A stretch of DNA of 64,000 nt from Plantago ovata. Lineage: Eukaryota; Streptophyta; Magnoliopsida; Lamiales; Plantaginaceae. The DNA lies in NCBI GenBank assembly GCA_028274465.1, contig CM051458.1:37920744-37984743 (forward strand). The letters are read 5' to 3'. Under the pieces are notes generated by a model. It worked only from the letters and a program-made list of their open reading frames with translations, was not told the origin of the DNA and ran no database searches. This document shows positions 33,801 to 44,300 of the stretch, in pieces. Made by a program: the position numbers and the translations under genes. The first letter of the stretch is position 1. Each line of letters opens with the position of its first letter.

Positions 33801-35192
33801 ATGACGATGATGACAATCAAGGTCCAAGTCCTGGTGCTGGTGGATTGAAGTTTAACAGTTGCTGAAATACTCAATCTGACAATCAGCAAGCTGAACAACA
33901 ACAATCTCAGCAAGAATCTCAACCTCCTCCCTGTGCTGCTGAAAATCAAGCACCTGTGCAAGGTGCTGATACTGAAGAAGAATACGCCAGAAAAAAGGGC
34001 TGCCTTGAAAAATGGCAAAAGTCCAGTTTCTGATGCCAAGGTTACTGAAGAAAACCTTGAAGATGAGGATGAAGAAGATGAAGATTACCAACGAGCTCTA
34101 CAGAACAGTCTCGTGATCCATGCAAGGCATACGCAGGATCTGGAAATTGGTGAATCTTCAAGACCAAAATCAAAGGAAGGAAGTTCCATCCCTTCCACTA
34201 CTACTGGCGAAACTCCAGTTATTGAGTCTCAAACGTTGCCTCAGCAACTACTCAATTAAAACTAACTACTGGCGAAACTCCAGTATTGAGCCCAAACTCA
34301 ATTGAAACAACTATCTACTGGTGAAACTCAGTCGTTGAGTCTGAAGCGTTGCCATCAGCAACCACTCAACAAAAAGGAAGTGAAGCTACTGACAAAGGCT
34401 CAAAAGTCGCTCAACTTGATGAATCTGAGGATGACGACTTGTCAAGAAATGAAGATGAAATCCAAGCGAGACCCAAAAGTCGTTCAGATTCCTCCTCCTG
34501 ATTACATCAATTATGAAGGATTCAGTAAGAGCCGAATTGCTGTACCGAGATGATCAGTTTGCTTACTGAACTTAAGGTTCACTCCTTGACACCAATTTAG
34601 TGCCGTTCCCAAGAGTTGAGGAGTTTACTCCCAGAATTCTAGCACTAAAGCAAGTCCATGATGCCTGCAAGCTGAAGATGAGGCATTGCTTGCTGAGAGC
34701 CCACTTGACATTGGAAAAATATTGGCTACAGTGCTGAGACGCACTACAAAACGTGACAATAGCTCAGAAGACATCAGTTTTATAAGAGCTATGAAGAAGA
34801 TGTAAGTCAAGCGCTCAAGCTTGCAAAGAATGCTCTCGTCAAGGCTCAGATATTTGGAGAGAAGGCCGCAACAGAGAAAGACATGAAGAGAACATGATGA
34901 ATATCAAAAGAGTTTCACACATGAACTCTGACAACAAGCAATCATCATGAAGTATAACAGTCTCTCAACACTCTTGCTGAAAATTGCAATGAGTTTTATT
35001 CTCTGCACATCACTCCGATGTTGCAATCCATGTCTAAGGGGAAAAGAAGAATACAGAAAAGGCAATCAAACCCCCTCCTCCCCTGCTGCTGTTGCGCCAC
35101 TTCAATAGAACCTCTTGCTGAAAAGAGCAAAGTTTCTAAAAAGGACAAGCAGGAATCGAGTTAAATTCAGAGTACCCAAAAAGAGAAAAACC
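30844..35192 (+). pseudogene. C1 extra ORF after pol, N-terminal and central parts (fossil)
   Basis: Starts MAPKRQLSKSSKSSKVDS. The N-terminal ~300 residues look folded: LMQWGGFAKEKYIRYFYEQEL, a helical segment ending in LRRWPLLMHIYENKSELNWAKYIFNRLVD, and FPVMYGIKICYILENFRI. This resembles the plant retrotransposon-associated 'putative plant transposon protein' type (weak inference). A Lys-rich nuclear-signal-like patch (KKKKRKADD) follows, then Ala/Glu repeats with many VAE units, three candidate introns and an acidic region. It is heavily broken, above all in the last 1.5 kb before the gap. C2 has the better copy. Confidence 0.75.
32908..33273 (+). other. Three consecutive candidate mini-introns in the C1 extra ORF
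   Basis: Segments 32908-32981, 33051-33121 and 33200-33273 each begin GT and end in a pyrimidine-rich tract plus CAG. They are AT-rich and follow exon ends reading CAGCAG. The intervening exons are only about 70-78 bp. The same three are seen in C2. Details are in the C2 entry at 44147-44515. Confidence 0.65.
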
Positions 35193-35292
35193 NNNNNNNN
35201 NNNNNNNNNNNNNNNNNNNNNNNNNNNNNNNNNNNNNNNNNNNNNNNNNNNNNNNNNNNNNNNNNNNNNNNNNNNNNNNNNNNNNNNNNNNN
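35193..35292. other. Assembly gap of 100 N
   Basis: Exactly 100 N. The left side is C1 extra ORF; the right side is unrelated sequence. The C1 ORF resumes only after the second gap. Confidence 1.
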
Positions 35293-36517
35293 AGTTTAAC
35301 ATCTATGAGCTAGCGAGAGATTATGCCGAGTGGTTGTTAAGTTTAAGGTTGATCTTTCTATCTATTCACCATATCCTCGGGCAGAGTACACAGACACATA
35401 TACTAGTCTCTTGTCCGTGGAAAGAATGATGATTCTGACCGTGATAGTCTTGCACACCTCTCGAGAAGCAATAAAATGCAACCTTGTGATGAAAGTTTGG
35501 TAAGAATTATATGATTTCAGTGATGAATCTGGGGTGACTACTGTTATGAGAATGAGAGTGACGAAGAAAGCCCTAAACTATGTGCACGGACGATGTATCG
35601 GTGATGATATGCAACAATTATGGTTCCGGTGTCTCAGTGATGTTTATAAGGCAATCAGTGCGCTTTACTAAAGAAAGTGAAGGTACAAAACAATTATTTC
35701 TTCTAATCAGACCACTCTTATACTAAGCTTCCATGATTAGGAAATTTGGCTAAATTTTTTGGTAATCACAAAGTCATCAGTATTTGTGAATGGCAAGGTA
35801 CAAAATTTTTGAACCTGGCTATATTTTTTAATCTGTTTTGCTTTTTGCGCGCATTTATGAATGAAAACATAAAGTTTTGTTTGATATCCAATTGCTGCTG
35901 CATGAACATATTGCAGTCTTTTTATCATATGTTCTCTGAGTTATGTGGTTCTGTCATTCTTTGTTTGAGTTTCATTGTTACCTATGATTGGATAATTGTT
36001 AGCTTTTCGAACTAAGGCAGATTAGGATTTTTGCTCGAAACTGTGAGTTATGGTTACTGTCCATTTATTGTACTAAGATTTCATCGATTCGATTTATCTG
36101 GGAACTCTCCGTCTGAATTTGCTCATGAATCAAAGTTTAGTCATCTTGTTTGCATAGCTATAGAATATCTCCAGTTTAGAGAAAATTGGGGTACCCGAGA
36201 AAATTGCAATAGTCTTTGTTCATTCCTGTATACCGGATTCAGGTTGAAACCGATTGTTTGCAGTTTTCACTTCATCCAAGTTCATACGATTTCAAGTTAG
36301 TGAATGATGAGATGGTTTTGAACTACAATAAGTAATATACTACCTGCTTATTACTCTAGCAGCACTCATGTATTTGGACCTAAAAATATGATTACGTTTA
36401 CAATCGTTATACACACAACAAACAGTTGTTATTCACATCCTTGTATATTCCATACCCGTGTCTTTTTCTTTCTTTGTTTATTGTGTGGTCTAATGGTCTT
36501 CACTCAGATAGGTCCAT
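35293..36517. other. Unassigned sequence at the contig edge
   Basis: Not similar to any Copia or Gypsy part in the window. It has AT-rich composition like intron or intergenic DNA. Short open stretches such as 35418-35500 (reading NDDSDRDSLAHLSRSN, followed by a GTAAG donor-like site) could be exon remnants, but I recognise no family. It ends where the G2 LTR begins. Confidence 0.5.
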
Positions 36518-37693
36518 TGATGACGTGTATTTTACACTTTCATTTGAGTCTTTTTTCACCAATTTAGCTATCCTCTATGTTAATTTAGTTATATTTTAGT
36601 GCATTTTATTAGAATAGTGTCACGTTTCCCTTTAGTTTGTATTTTACAGGTTTTGGGTGAAAAACGAGGGTTTCCAGACACTTATATTGAAGTAGACAAG
36701 GAATTGGTGTTCCGAAGGCCTAATTGGAGTATCTAGAAGATTCCGGATAGGATTTGAAGTCTAGGGGTCGAGTCTGAAGGCTAAAAGGTCACTAGAAGGC
36801 AAAACCGAGTCCGAAAAGGAAAAGAAATCAAAAAACGCGTCGAAAATGCGTTTCCAGCCGATAGAACCTCCCGGGCGAGTCGCCCGGGACGTGGGGCAAA
36901 TCGCCCCACACCAGGCGAATCGCCCGGTGTGTGGGGCGATCACTATATATAGTTGCTCAGTTTCCTCCGTTTTTCATACTTCCCCAGACCTTTTCTCTCA
37001 CCTTTCTCATTAGTTTTAGGTAGGAATTCTCCAGAGCCTGTTCTGGGGATTCTTAGCTTAGGAGATAATTTCTCTTAGCGTTTTGGAGCTTGTAAGATCG
37101 CGATTCTTCGGAGATTGACAACATTCGGTAACATTGTATCTTACAGTTTTTCTATTTATATTTATTTATCTTTCAACATGTTTTCATTCAATCTTGCTAT
37201 GATTTCTGTGATTGCATGACATCTATGAGTAGCTAAACTTCTCGTTGGTGATAGTATGTGATTTCTTAGCGAAGGGTTAATAATTATGCTAATGGCTATA
37301 TCGCGCATTAGACTTTGAGTTTTGCTTTATTTCTTTGATCTATCTAAAACCTCTATCTTCGTAGTGTTGAATTATAACGAACACAATTGGACAATTCATT
37401 GATCAAAGATCTCTATGCAAAACGAGTACTTCATGCATGATTAACCTGCTATGCTTTGAATGATCATACTATCACCAGCCTCCATTATCTGATAAGAAAA
37501 ACCTTTGCTAAGTAGTTTGTTGATTTTATATTCTTAAGTTAGATTAGATAAAGCTAGTTATAGTCCTTAGAGATCGACACTCGAGGTTTTTTACTGCTAC
37601 ACTACAGTTTTCGTTGTAGTTGTGAATTGCCTTTGGTAAAATACAAATTTATTTGATTAACTAGAATCTGACAAGTTCTGAACCCGTTCATCA
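36518..37693 (+). repeat. 5' LTR of G2
   Basis: 1,176 bp with TGATGACGTG...TTCATCA ends. Clearly related to the G1 LTRs but diverged, so it is a separate subfamily. TATA box CTATATATAG at 36943-36952, with three GC-rich hairpins immediately upstream. Confidence 0.92.
36870..36930 (+). repeat. Three GC-rich hairpins upstream of the G2 TATA box
   Basis: 36870-36888 is CCCGGGCG, AGT, CGCCCGGG (perfect). 36891-36909 is GTGGGGC, AAATC, GCCCCAC (perfect). 36908-36930 is ACACC.GGCG, AAT, CGCC.GGTGT with one mismatched pair. The outer stem bases differ completely between the three, yet each pairs with its own partner. The TATA box starts 13 bp later. Confidence 0.88.
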
Positions 37694-37713
37694 AATTGGC
37701 GCCGTTGCCGGGG
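37694..37713 (+). promoter_or_regulatory. Primer-binding site of G2
   Basis: AATTGGCGCCGTTGCCGGGG directly after the LTR; the cleanest of the three Gypsy primer sites in the window. Confidence 0.92.
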
Positions 37714-37927
37714 ACTATACTCCTTTTTCTGTTTAGCTTTTATTTATTTTCAGCATTCAATTCCTAGTTCTAGTAGTTTTTATTTCCTATTTAATCTCTC
37801 TCTAATACTCCTTTCCTAGTCTTAGTAGTTTCGATTTTATAGTGATTTCCTGAAATTTTCTTGATCTTCGAGATTTCTAACGAGATTAATTTTCAGTTTT
37901 GAGTTACTCCTGTCCAGATTTCCAGGT

Positions 37928-39399
37928 ATGACGACCTTAAAAGCTCGCTTGACACCTACGTTCTCGCAAGTCAAGAAGGGTCAGCTATATACTTGGAAGA
38001 AGAGTTATCGGGGTATGAGGTAACAAGTGCTGTAGTGAGAAGGATACCAAGGTTCGAAGATGGAGTGGGGATGAATCCGTTAAGCTTCATCAGATCCTAT
38101 GAGGAAGAAATAGCAAAATTTCCAGCAAAGGGTTCACCGAGGACCAATTATGCAGGAAATTATTTTCTTTTGCTCTGGATACGAACCAAGAATTTGGATA
38201 GCAAGGTTAGCACCAGGATCACTGAGAACCTGGGGCCAAGTAGTAGAGGAGTTCTTGGCTCGTTTCATGCCTTACCATGAGACGATTGCCTTGCGGAGTC
38301 GGATCAAACACTTCAAGCAAGGAGAGTATGAGCGGTTCTGTGACACCTACGAACGTTTTTAGCTGTATAAACGTGAGTGCCCCCATCACCGTTTCGACGA
38401 CGGGGAACTGATTTGGTATTTTGTTGGTGGTCTACGTGATGATGTTAGGCTTCAAGTGGATGGGATGTGTGGAGGATTAGAAGAATGTACAGTTGAAGAG
38501 GTAGTGAAGGTCTTTCAAAAGTACGCCAGTGGATCTGCACAGACTGAGAGGCAAATGTCGAGTCAAGACACCAACATAAATTCGAATAGGGGCGAAACTG
38601 AAGCGTATACGAAGGATATTCTAAAGACGAAGATATTAGTGAGGAGGAAGAGCTTGCGTTTTACGCAGGGATTAAGGCCATTGAGATTGTTTTCGAGATA
38701 GCACACGCAGGGCAAGCTGAAAAAAATCTTCGCATCGAGAAGGCTTTTGAAGCAGTCGAAGTAACTGAGCAACTCATCAAGGAGCTTAGCTTGTTGAAGT
38801 GTGAAAAGTGCGGAAAAGCAGTCGAAGACGCCCCCCTGGAAGTGGGGGGCGAACCGCCCGCTATGGGGGCGAATCGCCCCCTAGCTCCAGGGAACTGGAC
38901 GACCCCAGTTCCCCCGTTTTGACACCTGAAGCTGATCCCGAGCCACTTCCAACTGTTATTACCAAGTAAAATGAGTACGAAGAAGTGAATCTACTACTCC
39001 GTGGAGGAAAGATGACCAAAATCCTAACTTCGTACGTCCTAAACGGTTGAAACATCTGGGAAACATCAGGACCAGCAACGAACAATTGATGATGAGTCGA
39101 TAGTTGATGATGAGGTCGAAAGGGGACTCCTACGCCAGCAGTACTTCAAAATCTTCGAATCCTATGTGCCTCCCAAACCACATGTACCATTCCCAAGTCG
39201 AATCAAGCCAGCCAAGAAGGATATTCAGGAGTCACCCCTATTTCAACGCCTCTCAAAGGTTGAAGTCAATGTGCCCCTATTGAAGTTAATCCAAAACATT
39301 CCAGTATACGAAATTCTTCGTGAGATGAAGAACAAAAGGATACTTCAGGAAAGGAAGTTAATGGGGTTGAGACAGTAATTCCATTGCCGAGTTACCTGT
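37928..39399 (+). pseudogene. G2 gag (fossil)
   Basis: Begins MTTLKARLTP, parallel to G1-inner. It carries the same gag motifs (NPLSFIRSYEEEIAKF, LRTWGQVVEEFLARFMPYHETIALR, KQGEYERFCDTYERF). The acidic tail again contains GC-rich hairpins at 38831-38849 and 38865-38881. Several breaks. It is followed by CCTGT (39395-39399), the left target duplication of Copia C2. Confidence 0.82.
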
Positions 39400-41042
39400 T
39401 GTTGGTCCCTTTAAACAACAAGAAAAGACTAGAGGGGGGGGGGGTGAATAGTCTTTTCAAACTTTCGTCGTTTAAAACTTTCTCAGCAAGTACTTATTAC
39501 TTTTCAGTAATGAGTTTGCTGATACTTAACTTTCTCAGCAAGCGTAAGTTACTTTACAGTAGCTTGGTTTGCTGATACTTAAAATCAGAGAGCGGAAGTC
39601 TTTGATACAATAAGTGCTTTTTCAGAAGTAAAGGTTTCAGCAAGTGAAGTGAGTGACTGTGTACAGACAGATATAATTTGCTGAAAGCTAAATACAGTAA
39701 GTAAATCACACAAACACTTTTATAGTGGTATCTGAGAGTGGCGTAATCTCTCAACTAATCCACTTCGTCCTTTCTAGGACTGAATCCACTAAGATATGAT
39801 TGAGGTTCCTTACAATCTCCTATCTAAAGCGATTCAACAGAAACCAAAGCACACTTGCTTTGTCTCCAACCTAAACTAGAGAACTCAACCTTGTTCTCCA
39901 CCAAACTTGGTACTTTTAATCAGCAAAACTATGCTCGATTAAGTTCCCCCTGAATATCACGCCTGAAAGGGTGTATTTTCAGTTAGAGAGTTTTGGGGTG
40001 AGATGACTTAATTATAACTTATTCAGTTACAACAAGTAATCTAAGAAACACAACTTGGAATACTTTGCAGTAAACAAGTTTGATTGTTTCTGGTGTCAAG
40101 ACTTGTTCTTGTTCGAAAGAAAGAACACTTAACTAATTTCTTAGCCGAGTTTGTTCTACTTCTTCACAAGTAGCTTTTTCAAGCTTTAAGTCTTGGAACG
40201 GATCAATGGCAGTAAGAGAGTTTGAAGGTTTGTGAGTTTTAAGCACAAGTGAGAGTTTGATCACGTTGTTGACACACTTCAACTCTTTGCCGGATGACCT
40301 CTATTTATAGTGCAAGTAAGGAGCCGTTTGAATTTCAAATCCTAAGGCTTTTGTTCCTTAACATGTCACTATCTTGCTTTTGTACTTTCAGCAGCGACTT
40401 TGTTGGTCTTCTAGTCTTCATGTCCTTCGCGTGCATGCTTTGCATTAAATGCACATTTGAATAGAATTCAACAGTAACATTGGAGCGCCAATTCACGTAC
40501 ATTCAGCAAGAGGTCACATATGTTATCAGCAAGTGGTCAGTCTCAGTTTCAGCAAGCATAACCTACTCTGTCTTTCAGATTTTCACTTATGCAATGTTGT
40601 TGCTGAATTTTCCACTTTCTGAGCAACACGTGCCTTTGTAGATACCAGTCTTCAGCAATCTTCTAGTCTTCAGATCTTCAAATTCTTCAAGTCTTCAGAT
40701 CTTCAAAAGTCTTCAAGATTCTGAGCGGTTTCTATTTGCTTCAATAATTTGTTTGTAATAAACAAAATATATCTTCACCAAATGCTTCAATAGGTTATTT
40801 CTTTTCAGAAAATAAGATACATTAAAGCTAAGCATCAATAAGTTATTTTCTTTTCAGAAAATAAAATACATCATACGCAAAAGAAATAACTTATCTAACA
40901 CCTAACTAAGTCATCAGCAAACGTTCCTCTTTTACAATGTCCTTAAAATTCTAAATTCCTATGGACCTTAAGAGTACTAGTTACTGGACTTTCCTTAATT
41001 TAGCATGGTTAATTGCTCATCAAAATTACAAGTTTCCTAACA
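39400..41042 (-). repeat. 3' LTR of Copia C2
   Basis: 1,643 bp with TG...CA ends, TATA box complement at 40301-40310, and the polypurine tract against its right edge. Confidence 0.95.
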
Positions 41043-41306
41043 AATTTCCCCCTTTTTGATGTTAGCAATCCATGGCTAAATTAATTGTTACCCTTTTAGA
41101 GGTTTCTGATGTTGAATAAATCAGTTGATTGATGCAAGCATACTTGAATAATTAAACAGTAAGCATAAGTAAATTGCATAATCAAAAACCAATAAGAGTC
41201 AAAGATTTCATTGCTGATAGTTATCATTCAGAAGTTTACATGAAAAAGCATAGATAACAGTAACAGAATCAGCAAACAAAACTTTAACAAAAACTATTGC
41301 AGGGAC

Positions 41307-44300
41307 TTAAGCTCTTTCAGAGGATTTTCTCAAAATCTCTCTTACACTCTTCTCAGCAAGTGCAGTGAATTCAACACAATCCTTTTCGTAGTTTTCCAGA
41401 AGCCTACGGACTTGTAGTTGAAGAATTCTTGCGTTTTTGCAGGCAGTATGATGATGCTTTTCAGCATTCATTCCATGTAATTAATTACCACAAATGCATG
41501 CCCCAATTGCTGGCATGGAGAAGCTGTGTATCTGAAATGCTTTTCGGATGAATCTTTCTTAACCAGAGAAGATCTTCTTCTTGATCCTTAGCAGTGAGAT
41601 AGAAGTACTCATAAGGAATCAATCCAAGTTTCTTCTTAGGTTTCTTTGTTACCGGGTCAGCGTAGTAAGCAATGCCAGGTGGTTTGATCAGATTTGGTTC
41701 TTGCTTGTATGTCTTACCAATGGCAACTCTTCTTACATAGACCTCTAGATTCAACCATTTCCCAGCAACATTTCTTGGGAGGGATTCTTCCCTTTGATTT
41801 CTTTGGACCTTGAGTTCAATCCATTTGAACATTTGATTCAATATGGCTGTAGGAAAGAACTCATTTACCATCAAGTCTTCCAGCTTTAAAATCCAGCAAC
41901 CATGAATGTTTCTGATTACATTCTGAGTGGTTTCCTCATTGCTGGTCTATGTATATTCGATGCCGGAGCCAATAGCAATGCTGGCCAGCCTTTTCTCTTC
42001 CTGTCTTTGCCTTCTTCTTCTTGTTTTAGCATTGTCTTGATCTCTTGCTGAAGAGTCAGACGAGAAATGCTTTGAGTGGCCAGACGGAGTCACGGCTGTT
42101 AAGGGTCTAGCTCTTATGGCTTGAGCTATTGTTTGATTGTCATCATCTATCTTCATTCAGATTGTGATGACTTTCAGTGTGACAGAAATCTTGAGTTTCA
42201 GCAGCGGTTTTTCTCTTTTTGGTACTTGCTGAATTTAACTCAGATTCTGCATGTCTTTTAGAACTTTGCTCTTTTTCATCAAGAGGTTCTATTGGAAGTG
42301 GCACATCAGCAGCAGGAGTAGGAGGGGTTTGATTGCTTTTTCTAGTATTCTGCTTTTCCCCCGTTAGACATGGATTGCAACATCGGAGTGATGTGCAGAG
42401 AATAAAACTCATTGCAATTTTCAGCAAGAGTGTTGAGACTGTTATACTTCATGATGATTGCCTGTTGGTCAGAGTTCATTGTTGACAACTCTTTTTGAAT
42501 ATTCATCATGTTCTCTTCATGTCTTTTCTCTGTTGCGGCCTTCTCATCCATAATATTCTGAGCCTTGACGAGAGCATTCTTTGCAAGCATGAGCGCTTGA
42601 CTTACATCTTCTTCATAGCTCTTGTGATAAAGACTGATGTCTTTCTGAGCTATTGTCAAAGTTGTAGTGCGTCTCAGCACTGTAGCCAATATTTTTCCAA
42701 TGTCAAGTGGGCTCTCAGCAAGCAATGCCTCATCTTCAGCTTTGCAGGCATCATGGACTTGCTTTAGTGCTAGAATTCTGGGAGTAAACTCCTCAACTCT
42801 TGGGAATGGCACTAAATGAGGTGTCAAGGAGTGAGCCTTAAGTTCAGTAGCAAACTGATCATCTCGTAAAAGCAGCTCGGCTCTTAATGAATGTCCTTCA
42901 TAAGTGAGGTAATTAGGAGGAGGAATCTGAACGACTTTTGGGTCTTGCTTTGATTGTTCATCGTCATGATCTGACAAGTCGTCATCATCCTCAGATTCAT
43001 CAAGTTGAGCAACTTTTGATCCTTTGTCAGTAGCTTCACTTCCTTTTTGTTGAGTGGTTGCTGATGGCAACGCTTCAGACTCAACGACTGGAGTTTCACC
43101 AGTAGATAGTTGTTTCAATTGAGTTTGTGGCTCAATTACTGGAGTTTCGCCAGTAGTTAGTTTTAATTGAGTAGTTGCTGAAGGCAACGTTTGAGACTCA
43201 ATAACTGGAGTTTCGCCAGTAGTAAGTGGAAGGGATGGAACTTCCTTTGATTTTGGTCTTGAAGATTCACCAATTTCTAGATCCTGCGTATGCCTTGCAT
43301 GGATCACGAGACTGTTTGTAGAGCTCGTTGGTAATCTTCATCTTCTTCATCCTCATCTTCAAGGTTTTTTTCAGTAACCTTGGCATCAGAAACTGGACTT
43401 TTGCCATTTTTCAAGGCAGCCCTTTTTCTGGCGTATTCTTCTTCAGTATCAGCACCTTGCACAGGTGCTTGATTTTCAGCATCAACAGGAGGAGGTTGAG
43501 ATTCTTGCTGAGATTGTTGTTGTTCAGCTTGCTGATTGTCAGATTGAGTACTTTCAGCAACTGTTAACTTCAATCTACCAGCACCAGGACTTGGACCTTG
43601 ATTGTCATCATCGTCATCTTTCTTGTCCTTAGAATCTTTCCCTTCATCATCACTGGGATCAGTGGGAATGTTCTCATCTTCTTCTTCTTCTTCATCATCT
43701 GTCAGAATGACTAGCTCAACGTGCTTATACAAAGCAACACTTGTCACTTCCTCTTCCTCAGTTAATTTGTGGGGATCAGCCACCACAGGAACAAAAAGAC
43801 CTTTGAGCATCACAGCTTGTTCAGCTGGAGAGGCACTCTTGAATTTGGCCTTCATATTCTCTCTGATTTGAGCAATCAGATTGGAGCTCATTTGCTGAGA
43901 ATATGTCATTTCTTCAGGAAGGATGGAGTGGACAAATGTTTCGAGCTTTAACAGTGAAGATCTCTTTTTCTCATTTGAGAGATGAAGGTGAAGATCTGAG
44001 AAATCCATTCTCCTGTACCTTTGCCAGTTGCTGACAGACTTAGCAACTCGTGACAAAGTTGTCCTCTTGAAGTTCAAGTAAAGTTCTTCAGAACTTACTT
44101 GCTGATCTTCAGTGATGAGTACCACTTCAGTGGTCTCCTTTTGAGCCTGAAAAAGAATTTTATTTAGATCAGGATTGGTTTGGAGAATTGTTTTAGAGTT
44201 TAAATCTGAAACATGATTTACCTGTTGAGAGTCAGCAAGCTCATGTAGTACAATTTCCATTCCATGAGGAGCTTGAGTAGCATCCTCCATTTGTTCATCC

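Noticed and set aside
33707-34091. Open frames opposite the extra ORF, rich in Leu, Phe and Ser
   Set aside because: They are the reverse complement of the acidic and Gln-rich coding region; no independent motif, and they track the real frame in each copy.
35115-35429. Open frame across the first N gap
   Set aside because: It crosses 100 N, and the two sides are unrelated sequence.
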